Of a DNA stretch of 64,000 bases, positions 39,194 to 47,506 are shown one piece after another. Origin of the DNA: Paracoccus alcaliphilus. GTDB taxonomy: Bacteria > Pseudomonadota > Alphaproteobacteria > Rhodobacterales > Rhodobacteraceae. The first letter of the stretch is position 1. Each line of letters starts with the position of its first letter. The stretch spans positions 248,001-312,000 of the forward strand of contig NZ_CP067126.1 in NCBI RefSeq assembly GCF_028553725.1, in the 5' to 3' direction. The notes beneath the pieces are model-generated. The model worked only from the letters and a program-made list of their open reading frames with translations, was not told where the DNA came from and ran no database searches. Made by a program: the position numbers and the translations under genes.

Positions 39194-40053
39194 GCCGATT
39201 TCCCCTGATACCGTTGCGCCCGCGCCTGCAACAGACCGGACGCCGCCAGCAGCACCAGCGCGATCACCAGCAGCACCAGCGCAATCGCGGCGGCACCGTT
39301 ATAGTCGTATTCCTCCAGCCGGATGACGGCCAGCAGCGAGGCGATCTCGGTCTTCATCGGCAGGTTGCCGGCGATGAAGACGACCGCCCCGAACTCTCCC
39401 AGTGAACGGGCGAAGGACAGGGTGATGCCGACCAGCCATGCGGGCAGGATCGCAGGCAGGACCACGCGGCGGAAGATCGTCCAGCGGGTCGCGCCAAGGG
39501 TGATCGCGGCCTCCTCATATTGCGGGTCCATGTCTTCCAGGATCGGCTGCACCGTGCGCACCACGAAGGGGATCGAGGTGAAGGACATGGCCAGCGCCAC
39601 GCCCCAGATCGTATAGACGACATTGATGCCAAGCGGCGTCAGCAGCGCCCCATACCACCCGTTCGCGGCAAACAGCGCCGTCAGCGCCAGACCGGCCACC
39701 GCCGTCGGCAGCGCGAAGGGCACATCCATCAGCGCATCCAGCAGCCGTTTGCCCGGAAACTCATAGCGCACCAGCACCCACGCCATCAGCAAGCCGTAAA
39801 GCGCGTTGAAGATCGTGGCGATGGTGGCGGCCAGCAGCGTCAGTTGCAGCGCCGCAAGGGTGCGCGGCGCGGTGATGATCTGCATGAAACGCTGCGGCCC
39901 GATCTCGGCCCCCTTCAGCACCAGCGCGATCACCGGCAGCAGGACGATGATGCCCAGATAGCTGAGCGTCACGCCCATGGTCAGGCCAAAGCCCGGCAGC
40001 ACGCGCTTGGCGCGCACCGGGACATTGCTGGCAAGGGGGGCCGAAACCGTCAT
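39190..40053 (-). CDS. cysT: Sulfate/thiosulfate ABC transporter permease CysT (CysU)
   Basis: A 287-residue permease. It shows the CysT signatures PGFGLTMGVTLSYLGIIVLL in TM1, MDVPFALPTAVAGLALTALF, and the EAA loop AAITLGATRWTIFRRVVLPA followed by SLGEFGAVVFIAGN. It overlaps sbp by 4 bases upstream and cysW by 4 downstream. Together with CysW it forms the membrane channel. Confidence 0.92.
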   Translation of the reverse strand: MTVSAPLASNVPVRAKRVLPGFGLTMGVTLSYLGIIVLLPVIALVLKGAEIGPQRFMQIITAPRTLAALQLTLLAATIATIFNALYGLLMAWVLVRYEFPGKRLLDALMDVPFALPTAVAGLALTALFAANGWYGALLTPLGINVVYTIWGVALAMSFTSIPFVVRTVQPILEDMDPQYEEAAITLGATRWTIFRRVVLPAILPAWLVGITLSFARSLGEFGAVVFIAGNLPMKTEIASLLAVIRLEEYDYNGAAAIALVLLVIALVLLAASGLLQARAQRYQGKSA

Positions 40054-41042
40054 TGGTTCACGAACACGCTGTCAAGGATTGCGCCTTCGGCCAGATGTTC
40101 CTCGTTGACCTTGTCCCAACCGCCGAAGACATCCTCGACCGTGACCAGACGCAGCTCGGGGAACTTGTCGGCGAACTCGGCCTGAACGGTCTCGTCATGG
40201 ACGCGGTTGGCGTTCTCGGCCAGAACGCGTTGACCTTCAGTGGAATAGAGGAAGTCAAGATAAGCCTTTGAAACCTCGGTCGTCCCTTTGCGTTCGGTAT
40301 TCTCGGAGACGATCGCGACGGGGAATTCGGCCAGAAGGCTCAGCGAGGGGGTCACCTGCTGGAAACCCTGATCGGCATATTGCGCGGCGATCTGCGCGGT
40401 CTCGGCCTCGAAGGTGACCAGAACATCGCCCAGTCCGCGTTCGGCAAAGGTGGCCGTCGAGGCACGCCCGCCGGTGTCGAAGACCGGGACATTGGCGAAT
40501 AGCGCCCGCACGAAGTCCTGCGCGGCCTCCTGATCGCCGCCATTGCCGTCCAGCGCGAAGGCATAGGCCGCCAGATAGGTATAGCGCGCATTGCCGCTGG
40601 TTTTCGGGTTGGGGAAGATCACCTGCACGCCTTCGGCCACCAGATCGTCCCAGTCCTCGATGTTCTTCGGGTTGCCCTCGCGCACAAGGAAGGACGGCAG
40701 CGAATAATAGGGCGAGGCGTTGTTCGGGAAGGCTTCGCGCCAGTTTTCATCCACCAACCCGGAATCGGCCAGCACCTGAATGTCGGTGGTCTGGTTGAAA
40801 GTCACCACATCGGCGGGCAGACCTTCCAGAATGGCGCGCGCCTGCCGCGACGAACCGGCATGGGACTGGTCGATGGTCACGTCGCGACCGGTATCGGCCT
40901 TCCACTTCTCGGCAAAGACCGGGTTGACGGCGGCGAACAGCTCTCGTCCGATGTCATAGGACACGTTCAGGATCGCGTCCTGAGCGGATGCCTGAGTGGC
41001 CAGACCAAGCGTCAGCGCGGCGGCAAGAATACGGGTTTTCAC
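40050..41042 (-). CDS. sbp: Sulfate-binding periplasmic protein (Sbp/CysP)
   Basis: A 330-residue binding protein. The GTG start at 41042 is supported by AAGGAG 8 bases upstream and by a signal peptide (KTRILAAALTLGLATQASA, cut before Q). Family stretches are LNVSYDIGRELFAAVNPVF, DQSHAGSSRQARAILEGLPA and FPNPKTSGNARYTYLAAYAF, all typical of Sbp/CysP and lining the anion site. Its start overlaps the cysA stop (GTGA) and its stop overlaps cysT (ATGA). The order cysA-sbp-cysT-cysW differs from the enterobacterial cysPTWA. Confidence 0.92.
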   Translation of the reverse strand: MKTRILAAALTLGLATQASAQDAILNVSYDIGRELFAAVNPVFAEKWKADTGRDVTIDQSHAGSSRQARAILEGLPADVVTFNQTTDIQVLADSGLVDENWREAFPNNASPYYSLPSFLVREGNPKNIEDWDDLVAEGVQVIFPNPKTSGNARYTYLAAYAFALDGNGGDQEAAQDFVRALFANVPVFDTGGRASTATFAERGLGDVLVTFEAETAQIAAQYADQGFQQVTPSLSLLAEFPVAIVSENTERKGTTEVSKAYLDFLYSTEGQRVLAENANRVHDETVQAEFADKFPELRLVTVEDVFGGWDKVNEEHLAEGAILDSVFVNQ

Positions 41043-42139
41043 AGTCTTTGCTCCTTGAAAGCGGAAATCGGGGTTGGCGCGGCGGCGGTCCTGGGGGACT
41101 GCTGGCCGGGGAAAAGGCGGCCTGCCTCGGGGCGCAGGCTGACGGTCTGGCCAAGTTCCAGCCGGTCGAGGGTGCGGCGCGGCACCTCGGCCTCTAGGCG
41201 GCAATCGCCGGGGCCTTGCAGGGTGATACGCAGCAGCGCGCCGGTCGAGGCGACATCGGTGACGTGGAACGGGCCTGCCGGGTCGGGCTGGACCGCAATA
41301 TCCGAGGGGCGCAGGAACAGCGTCGCCGGGCCATCGGCCATCGCCCGACGCGGCAGCGCGGCCAGATCCAGCCCCGGTGCCTCGGCCCGGCCCTGCCGCA
41401 TGGTCACCGGCAGTTCGACCGTCAGCCCCACGAAACGGGCGACGAAATCCGAAGCGGGGTGGTCATAGATCTCATCCGGGTGGCCGATCTGTTCGATCCG
41501 CCCTGCCCCCATCACCACCACGCGGTCGGCCAGCTCGAACGCCTCTTCCTGATCGTGGGTGACGAAGATGGTGGTGGTCTGGCTGGCCTCGTGGACACCG
41601 CGCAGCCAGCGGCGCAGATCGCGGCGGACCTGCGCATCCAGCGCGCCGAAGGGTTCGTCCAGCAGCAGAAGCTGCGGAGAGATCGCCAGCGCCCGCCCCA
41701 GCGCCACCCGCTGACGCTGCCCGCCCGACAATTCGGTGGGATAGCGGTCGGCCAGCGTGTCGATCTGCAGGAAATGCAGCAATTCCCGCACCTTCTCGGC
41801 GATTTCTGGACTGGACGGACGGTCGCGCCGTGGCAGGACGGTCAGGCCGAAGGCGATATTGTCGCGCACCTTCATATGCGGAAACAGCGCGTAATGCTGA
41901 AAGACAAAGCCGGTGCGGCGTTCCTGCGCGGTCTTGCGCAGCCAGTCCTGCCCGCCCACCGTCAGGCTGCCCGCATCGGGCCAGTCCAACCCGGCGATGA
42001 TCCGCAGCAGCGTGGTCTTGCCCGATCCCGACGGCCCCAGCAGGGCAACGAGTTCACCCTGCCGGATGTCGAGGTCGATGCCCCGCAACACCTCGGTCTG
42101 GTCGAAGCGACGGGTCAGATTGGCGATGGAGAGGCTCAT
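41039..42139 (-). CDS. cysA: Sulfate/thiosulfate ABC transporter ATP-binding protein CysA
   Basis: A 366-residue ATPase starting at MSLSIANLTRRF (42139; a GTG two codons earlier is possible). Walker A is GPSGSGKTT at residues 35-43, the signature LSGGQRQRVALGRALA, Walker B LLLLDEPFGALDAQVRRD. The C-terminal 110 residues form the TOBE-like regulatory domain found in CysA. It is the first gene of the sulfate operon. The 180 bases upstream hold two short palindromes that could bind a sulfur-starvation regulator. Confidence 0.92.
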   Translation of the reverse strand: MSLSIANLTRRFDQTEVLRGIDLDIRQGELVALLGPSGSGKTTLLRIIAGLDWPDAGSLTVGGQDWLRKTAQERRTGFVFQHYALFPHMKVRDNIAFGLTVLPRRDRPSSPEIAEKVRELLHFLQIDTLADRYPTELSGGQRQRVALGRALAISPQLLLLDEPFGALDAQVRRDLRRWLRGVHEASQTTTIFVTHDQEEAFELADRVVVMGAGRIEQIGHPDEIYDHPASDFVARFVGLTVELPVTMRQGRAEAPGLDLAALPRRAMADGPATLFLRPSDIAVQPDPAGPFHVTDVASTGALLRITLQGPGDCRLEAEVPRRTLDRLELGQTVSLRPEAGRLFPGQQSPRTAAAPTPISAFKEQRL

Positions 42140-42233
42140 GTTCACGTCCGGTTTGCACTGGATGAAAACTAAGCACGGCGCAAGGTGAAGCCAAGGAAAG
42201 GAAGCCGATCATTTACCCCGGCATTTTGGATGG

Positions 42234-42270
42234 ATTTGCCAAATGATACCGCCGTAAAGGAATAATATTC
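42234..42270. promoter_or_regulatory. Two short palindromes in the cysA leader
   Basis: ATTTGCCAAAT (42234-42244) and GAATAATATTC (42260-42270) are each perfect 5-bp dyads around one base, 26 bases apart centre to centre, in the only A+T-rich part of the cysA upstream region. They could be operators for a CysB-like or other sulfur regulator. No consensus match is claimed. Confidence 0.35.
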
Positions 42271-42320
42271 TCCATACCGCCCATAAGGCGAGTTCAGAGG
42301 CCAAATCCTTTCCCGGCGGT

Positions 42321-42794
42321 TCAGAAGCTGTGCGTGTCAATGGGATAGGCGGTGGTAAAGATCATCCGCTCCATCGCGAAATGAGAGGTGACGTTCTTGA
42401 TCGGGATCGCATCGGTCAGGCGCTTGTAAAGACCATCGAAGGCGGCCATGTCGCGGACCGAGACCCGCAGCAGATAGTCCATCTCTCCGGCCATGCGATA
42501 GACCTCCATGATCTCGGGGATGGTGCTGACGGTTTCGGTGAAACGCTGCCGCCATTCGGCGCTGTGATCGGGGGCGACGATGCCCACAAACACGGTCAGG
42601 CCAAAGCCGATCCGGGCGGGATTGGCGATGGCGACGCGCCCGGTCAGCACGCCGGTTGCCTCCAGCTTCTGGATGCGCTTCCAGCAGGGGGTCTGGGACA
42701 GGCCGACCCGATCGGCGATCTGCGCCACCGACAGGCTGGAATCCTGCATCAGTTCATGGACGATCTTGCGGTCTATCAGGTCCAGTTCGGGCAT
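42321..42794 (-). CDS. Lrp/AsnC-family transcriptional regulator
   Basis: A 157-residue regulator starting at MPELDLIDRKIVHEL, chosen as the usual Lrp beginning; the longer frame upstream is an artefact. The N-terminal winged helix-turn-helix is LSVAQIADRVGLSQTPCWKR with IQKLEATGVLTG, and the C-terminal RAM/AsnC effector domain runs from about residue 65 (FGLTVFVGIVAPDHSAEW; RMAGEMDYLLRVSVRDMAAF). It responds to a small molecule, usually an amino acid. It precedes the cys operon on the same strand and may control it; no transporter or enzyme partner is obvious. Confidence 0.88.
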   Translation of the reverse strand: MPELDLIDRKIVHELMQDSSLSVAQIADRVGLSQTPCWKRIQKLEATGVLTGRVAIANPARIGFGLTVFVGIVAPDHSAEWRQRFTETVSTIPEIMEVYRMAGEMDYLLRVSVRDMAAFDGLYKRLTDAIPIKNVTSHFAMERMIFTTAYPIDTHSF

Positions 42795-42865
42795 CAGGTC
42801 ATCCGGTGGGGCTTGGGCTGGGTCACAATGCCTTGCCCCGGCGGGAATGTCACCCGCCCCCGCGA

Positions 42866-44119
42866 TCAGCCCGCATCCACCCGGACGCGGCGTCGCTTGG
42901 CGTCGCCTTCGGATGGCAGGCCCTGACGGACCAGCAGTTGCGGCGGGGTGCAGTTCAGCCGCCGCCCCAGATCGGTCAGGGCCTGTTCCAGCGCCGGGCG
43001 GGGATCGCTGTCGGCGCCGTCCAGCCAGATTTCCAGCACATCGCCCCGCTGGATCGCGCGCCAGTCCCGCAGGCGCAGCGGCAGGCAGGCGATCATGTTG
43101 CGGATGGCGTCGGCGGGCACCAGACGCGGGCCCGAAGGGCCGGGCCACCACAGCATGTCGTCCTCTCTTCCCTCGATCCGGGCGATGCGCTGGCTGGCGC
43201 AGCCGCATGGGCAGGGCTCTGGGTCGGGGATCAGCACGTCGTTCAGCCGATAATTCAGGATCGGCAGGCTTTCGCGGGTGAAATCGTGAATGACCGGGCA
43301 GAAGGCGCCGGTGGCGGGGTCGATCACGTCACGCTCGATCCGCAGCCAATGTTCGTTCAGGTGCAGATTGCCGGCGGGGCAGGTCATCGCCATCACGCCC
43401 TCGGTCGCCTGATAGACCTCATCCACCCGGCAGCCGAAACTTGCGGTGATGGCGGCGCGGTCATCGGGCATCAGCGTTTCCGCGATCGAGATCACCCGCT
43501 GCGGCGAAATCCGCAGCCCGGCCAGCGCCAGTTGCCCCAGAATGCGGGCGGGCGCGATCAGCACGGTCGGGTCCAGCCCATTCAGCCGCGGCAGATGCTC
43601 GTCCCAGGGTGTCATCATGTCGAAGAACTCGAACCGGATCATCGGGTTGGACATGCTGCGATACAGCGCATTGTCGGCGCGCATGAAAAACGCCACCCGC
43701 TGACGCCGCCGCAGATCGGGCCAGAACCGCCCCAGCATGATCGCCGCCCATTGCGCCCTTTCGCGCGGCGTGGTCAGAAACAGCCCCCGCTGCCCCGAGG
43801 TGCCGGTGGACAGCCCGACCGATACCTTGCCGATCAGGGGCGAGAAGTCGCGCGTCTTTTCGGCCCGCAGCGCGACCTCCAGCGCCCGATCATAGTCCAG
43901 TCCGCAGGTGTTGATGGCGGAAAAATTCTCCATCAGGCTGGCCTTGTCCATGCGCGGCAGGGCGGCCAGCGGTGTGCGGGCCAGATCGCGATAAAAGGGC
44001 GATCGCGGCATCACCTTGCGGCGGAAGCGGTCGAAGGCGCGGACGTGATGGCTTTCGATCGCGGCGCGCGACGGAAAGCAGCGGCCATAGCGCGCGGTCA
44101 GGAAGGTGGTCAGGAACAT
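42866..44119 (-). CDS. Adenylate-forming enzyme, coenzyme F390 synthetase-related (PaaK-like)
   Basis: A 417-residue PaaK/F390-synthetase-like ligase starting MFLTTFLTARYG. The phosphate-binding loop is VSVGLSTGTSGQRGLF (near residues 90-105), the mid motif FGCRVDEVYQATEGVMA, and a Cys cluster PEPCPCGC follows. It matches the putative adenylate-forming clade seen in bacteria that lack F420, so a true F390 synthetase role is unlikely. It activates some acid as AMP ester; substrate unknown. It overlaps the MBL-fold gene by 10 bases and is last in the four-gene operon from 46819. Confidence 0.75.
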   Translation of the reverse strand: MFLTTFLTARYGRCFPSRAAIESHHVRAFDRFRRKVMPRSPFYRDLARTPLAALPRMDKASLMENFSAINTCGLDYDRALEVALRAEKTRDFSPLIGKVSVGLSTGTSGQRGLFLTTPRERAQWAAIMLGRFWPDLRRRQRVAFFMRADNALYRSMSNPMIRFEFFDMMTPWDEHLPRLNGLDPTVLIAPARILGQLALAGLRISPQRVISIAETLMPDDRAAITASFGCRVDEVYQATEGVMAMTCPAGNLHLNEHWLRIERDVIDPATGAFCPVIHDFTRESLPILNYRLNDVLIPDPEPCPCGCASQRIARIEGREDDMLWWPGPSGPRLVPADAIRNMIACLPLRLRDWRAIQRGDVLEIWLDGADSDPRPALEQALTDLGRRLNCTPPQLLVRQGLPSEGDAKRRRVRVDAG

Positions 44120-44898
44120 GGCGCGACCTCGGGGCAATGAGAGGGGTCCAGGCGGATCTCGGGGCGCAGCAGCATCAGCCGCCGCAGCGCGGTGAAGGTC
44201 TGGGCATAGGCCGTCGCATCGCCCAGCCCCGACAACACCACGCGCGGCGGCATCCGGTTCAGGCGCAGCGCGCGGCGCGAATAGGCGGCATCGGCGATCA
44301 GCAGCCGCGCGGCCTCGGGGATCCACAGGCCCATCTGGCCGACGCCATGCCCCGGCAACGGCACCGCCAGCAGGCGGCCATCGCCCAGCAGGTCATGGCC
44401 CGAGGGAAAGCACGGCAGGCCGGTGTCGCGCAAGGGCTGGTTCTCGATCATTGACAGCGGGCGCGACAGGATCATGTCGCGCAGGCGCGGCGGACAGGCC
44501 GCCCGCGTTGCCGCCAGATCGGACAGCCCGCGCAGATGCGCCACGGCTGTGGCCGAGGCCGCGACCGGGACATGGGCGGGCAGATCGCACAGCCCGGCGA
44601 CGTGATCGGCATGCAGATGGGTCAGCATCACCAGATCGGGCTGGCAGGGCAGTTGCCGGTTCAGCCGCTGGCTGTCGGGCAGCCTGACCGGCGTCAACCA
44701 GCGATAGATGCGGGCCGGAAACCCGGCGGTGGCCTCGAAAAACGCCGGGCCATAGCCGCAATCGACCAGCAGGCTGAACCCCTCCAGCCGGATCAGCGTG
44801 ACCAGCGCGGGAAAGCTGACCGGCAGCGGCCCGCCCGTTCCCGCCGCCCAGCCGATGGCGCGGCAGGAACCGACCTGATGGGTGGTCAGGCAAAGCAC
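44110..44898 (-). CDS. MBL-fold metallo-hydrolase
   Basis: A 262-residue metallo-beta-lactamase-fold protein with the zinc motif HLHADH at residues 94-99 and a later LPGHGVGQMG holding another ligand His, plus LLIADAAYS as the fourth metal-binding strand. No signal peptide is evident, so it acts in the cytoplasm. It could hydrolyse a thioester or lactone made by the neighbouring enzymes. It overlaps the SDR gene by 13 bases and the F390-like ligase by 10, so the operon is tightly coupled. Confidence 0.8.
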   Translation of the reverse strand: MLCLTTHQVGSCRAIGWAAGTGGPLPVSFPALVTLIRLEGFSLLVDCGYGPAFFEATAGFPARIYRWLTPVRLPDSQRLNRQLPCQPDLVMLTHLHADHVAGLCDLPAHVPVAASATAVAHLRGLSDLAATRAACPPRLRDMILSRPLSMIENQPLRDTGLPCFPSGHDLLGDGRLLAVPLPGHGVGQMGLWIPEAARLLIADAAYSRRALRLNRMPPRVVLSGLGDATAYAQTFTALRRLMLLRPEIRLDPSHCPEVAPCS

Positions 44899-45818
44899 TC
44901 TTGCAGCCCTTCCTCGAACCCGACCAGCGGCTTGTACCCCAGATCGCGCCGGGCGGCGGTGATGTCCAGCGTCAGGCTGCGCCCCAGCGAGGCCACGGCC
45001 TGCCGGGTCAGCGCCGGCTCGGCCCCGCCGCGCCAGCGCGCCATCGTCTCGGCGGTCGTGGCCAGCGACATGGCCAGCGAATAGGGGATCCGGGGACTGC
45101 GAAAGCGCAGCCCGCTGCGGCGCCCGGCGATCTCGACCAGATCGCGAAAGGCGAAGGCCCGGCCCGAAGTCACGTTCCAGACCCGCCCGCCCGGCCCCGA
45201 CGCGGCAAGGATCATCGCCCGCGCCGCATCGCGCCGGTGGGTCACGTCGATCAGGGCGTGCCCGCCGCCGATCATCGGCACCATGCCCCGGCGCATCGCC
45301 TGAAACAGCCGCGGCAGCAGCGAACGGTCGTAGCGGCCATAGATGGCGCGGGGCCGGATCGCGTTGCAGCGCATCCCGCCATCGGCGGCCAGCACCATCC
45401 GCTCGGCCAGCCGCTTGTAATGGGCATAGGGGGTGACGCAGCGCGCGGGCAGCGGCGCATTCTCGGCCACGTCCAGCCGGTCGGTGCCGTCGGCGTAGAG
45501 GCTGGGGGTCGAGGCAAAGACAAAGCGCATCGCCCCGGCATCTTCGGCGGCCTGAAGCAGCCGCCTTGTGGCGGTGACATTGGCGGCGATGAACTCGGCC
45601 TCGGACCCCCAGGCGGAAGACAGCGCGGCACAGTGAAAGACCACATCGACGCCCTTCAGGATCGGGCGCAGATCCGAGGTGACCAGATCGGCGGCCATGA
45701 AATCGGGCAGGTCGGCAGGGGTCCGCGCCGTCGTGCGCAGGTTCCAGCCATGCAGGCTCAGCTCTTCGACAAGGGCGCGGCCAAGGCAGCCCGTCGCTCC
45801 GGTGACAAGGGCGCGCAT
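44886..45818 (-). CDS. NAD(P)-dependent epimerase/dehydratase, 3-beta-HSD-like extended SDR
   Basis: A 310-residue extended short-chain dehydrogenase. The cofactor loop is GATGCLGRAL (residues 7-16), a substrate Ser lies in FVFASTPSLYAD, and the catalytic YxxxK is TPYAHYKRLAE. It resembles the 3-beta-hydroxysteroid dehydrogenase/OleD group, which reduces beta-keto groups on lipid chains. The start at 45818 overlaps the stop of the KAS III-like gene by one base (TGATG). It probably reduces the product of that enzyme; the inference rests on gene order and analogy with OleA-OleD. Confidence 0.82.
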   Translation of the reverse strand: MRALVTGATGCLGRALVEELSLHGWNLRTTARTPADLPDFMAADLVTSDLRPILKGVDVVFHCAALSSAWGSEAEFIAANVTATRRLLQAAEDAGAMRFVFASTPSLYADGTDRLDVAENAPLPARCVTPYAHYKRLAERMVLAADGGMRCNAIRPRAIYGRYDRSLLPRLFQAMRRGMVPMIGGGHALIDVTHRRDAARAMILAASGPGGRVWNVTSGRAFAFRDLVEIAGRRSGLRFRSPRIPYSLAMSLATTAETMARWRGGAEPALTRQAVASLGRSLTLDITAARRDLGYKPLVGFEEGLQECFA

Positions 45819-46819
45819 CAGAACCTCACCACGCTGCCGCCAAGCGAAATGCCGGCCGAGGTTCCGATCAGCAGCGCATGATCGCCGCGCTTCAGCCGCC
45901 CGCTGCGCACGGCATGATCCAGCGCCGTCGGGATCGAAGCCGCGATCTGATTGCCATGCTGGGCAAAGATATTGACCACCCGCTCTGCCCCCAGCAGCAG
46001 GTTCTGGATGGCGTGGTTCAGCGACTGCGCGCTGGCCTGATGGGGAATGACGCAATCCAGCCGGTCCAGCCCGACCTCGGATTTCAGCAGCAGGCGGCGC
46101 AGGAAGCGCGGCAGATAGCGCGAGGCGACGCGGAACGCCTTTTGCCCGTCCATCCGAAAGCGATCCTCGCCCGTCTGCATGCCGCGCACCGGGTTGACGC
46201 GGGTGCCCCCGGCGGCCAGCACGCAGGCATCGCGGCCTTGCGAATAGGTCTCGAAACCCATGGCCAGCAGGGCGCTGTCGCCTTCGCCCGCCTCCAGCAC
46301 GACCGCCGCCGCGCCATCGCCAAAGATCGCCGCCGCCTCCGGGTGGCCCCAATCCAGCCCGACCGAAGCGATGTCCGACGAAAACACCAGAACCCGTTTG
46401 GCCCGCCCGGTCTGGATATGCATTGCCGCGACATCCATCCCCTTCAGAAAGCCAAGGCAGGTCGCGTTCACATCCCATGCGGGTATGCCGCTGCGTCCCA
46501 GCCCCAGCCGGTCCTGCACCAGAACGGCGGTCGAGGGGATCGGCTGCTCCATGACGCCGCAGGCGCCGATGATCAGGTCGATGTCGCGCGGACCGCAGCC
46601 CGCCATCTCCATCGCCTGCAACGCCGCCCCGGCCGCCATGGCCGAGGTGGTTTCCTCGTCATCGGCGACGTGGCGGGTCTTGATGCCATAAAGCGAATGG
46701 CAGGTGCCCGGACGCCAGCCCAGACGGGCGTCTATTTCTTCCGAAGTCAGGATACGGCGGGGAAGATAGCTGCCCGTGCCGCAGATCTTGAGGGGAATCG
46801 GTTGCATCGCTGATACCAT
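45818..46819 (-). CDS. 3-oxoacyl-ACP synthase III-like enzyme (FabH/OleA superfamily)
   Basis: A 333-residue condensing enzyme. The complete Cys-His-Asn triad is present: C121 in VNATCLGF, H260 in VIPHQAS and N290 in FAQHGNQIAAS. Like OleA it has a Glu-Pro type motif (MEQPIPSTA) near residue 91 and NATCLGF rather than the FabH form. It may join two acyl groups or extend an acyl-CoA with malonyl units. First gene of the operon with SDR, MBL and F390-like ligase, divergent from tetR. An internal Met (residue 5, 46807) is an alternative start; one palindrome ends 4 bases before 46819. Confidence 0.8.
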   Translation of the reverse strand: MVSAMQPIPLKICGTGSYLPRRILTSEEIDARLGWRPGTCHSLYGIKTRHVADDEETTSAMAAGAALQAMEMAGCGPRDIDLIIGACGVMEQPIPSTAVLVQDRLGLGRSGIPAWDVNATCLGFLKGMDVAAMHIQTGRAKRVLVFSSDIASVGLDWGHPEAAAIFGDGAAAVVLEAGEGDSALLAMGFETYSQGRDACVLAAGGTRVNPVRGMQTGEDRFRMDGQKAFRVASRYLPRFLRRLLLKSEVGLDRLDCVIPHQASAQSLNHAIQNLLLGAERVVNIFAQHGNQIAASIPTALDHAVRSGRLKRGDHALLIGTSAGISLGGSVVRF

Positions 46820-46822
46820 TAT

Positions 46823-46835
46823 TGGACAGTGTTCA
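46823..46835. promoter_or_regulatory. Candidate TetR operator, left copy
   Basis: TGGACAGTGTTCA, matching 11 of 13 bases with the perfect palindrome at 46878-46890. It abuts the start of the KAS III-like gene, so a bound repressor would block its expression. Confidence 0.55.
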
Positions 46836-46877
46836 TTAACGTTGACAAAGGTTGACCTTCACGTCAAGACGTTTTAT

Positions 46878-46890
46878 TGAACATTGTTCA
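46878..46890. promoter_or_regulatory. Candidate TetR operator, right copy
   Basis: TGAACATTGTTCA is a perfect palindrome around one central base, 20 bases before the tetR start. Its centre is 55 bases from the centre of the left copy, so both lie close to the same DNA face. The pair would allow one TetR protein to control both directions. Confidence 0.6.
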
Positions 46891-46910
46891 CAAATGTTGG
46901 AAAAGGATTC

Positions 46911-47504
46911 ATGGCCCGTCCTCGTCAGTATGATTACGAAGCCCTCCGCTCTGCCTCGATCGAGGCTGCCAGGCAGCTTCTGGAGGAAGGCGGCCCCACC
47001 GCCCTGACAGCGCGCGCGCTGGCTCAGGCGGTCGGGACGACGCCCGGCACGATCTATAATCTGTTCGACGGCATGAACGCGGTCCTGCTGGAGGTGAACC
47101 GGATGGGGTTCATCGATCTGGCCCGCGCCGTCGATGCAATTCCGCCCGGTCAGGATTCGCGCGAATGGCTGGTGGCGATGGCCGATACCTATGTCGATTT
47201 CGTGGTCGAACGCCCCGAGGTCTGGCGCGGATTGTTCGAAGGCCCGCGCGTCACCGACCAGTTTCCGGTCTGGTATACCGGCATGATCGAGGCGCTGATC
47301 GACCGCGTGGCCCTGCCGATCAGGGCGCTTGAGCCACGCACCGATGCGCGCCTGCTGGCCGAGGAATTGCTGGTATCGGTCCACGGCGTCGTGTCGCTGT
47401 CGGCCAGTTCGCGGCTGGACCTGCTGACCCGGCAGGAACCGCACCAGCTGGCGCATCGGATGATCGACCGGCTGATCGCCTCGATCAAGTCCGGGGCCGC
47501 CTGA
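46911..47504 (+). CDS. TetR-family transcriptional regulator
   Basis: A 197-residue repressor starting at MARPRQYDYEALRSA, with AAGGA 8 bases upstream. The N-terminal helix-turn-helix reads LTARALAQAVGTTPGTIYNLF and is followed by an all-helical ligand domain (TetR_C, WHG-like: VEFPEVW-type stretch VERPEVWRGLFEGP). Divergent from the KAS III-like operon, with two matching palindromes in the 91 bases between. The inducer may be an acyl-CoA or lipid, a common ligand type for this group; that is inference. The sulfotransferase gene starts 2 bases after its stop. Confidence 0.87.
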   Translation: MARPRQYDYEALRSASIEAARQLLEEGGPTALTARALAQAVGTTPGTIYNLFDGMNAVLLEVNRMGFIDLARAVDAIPPGQDSREWLVAMADTYVDFVVERPEVWRGLFEGPRVTDQFPVWYTGMIEALIDRVALPIRALEPRTDARLLAEELLVSVHGVVSLSASSRLDLLTRQEPHQLAHRMIDRLIASIKSGAA

Positions 47505-47506
47505 GG

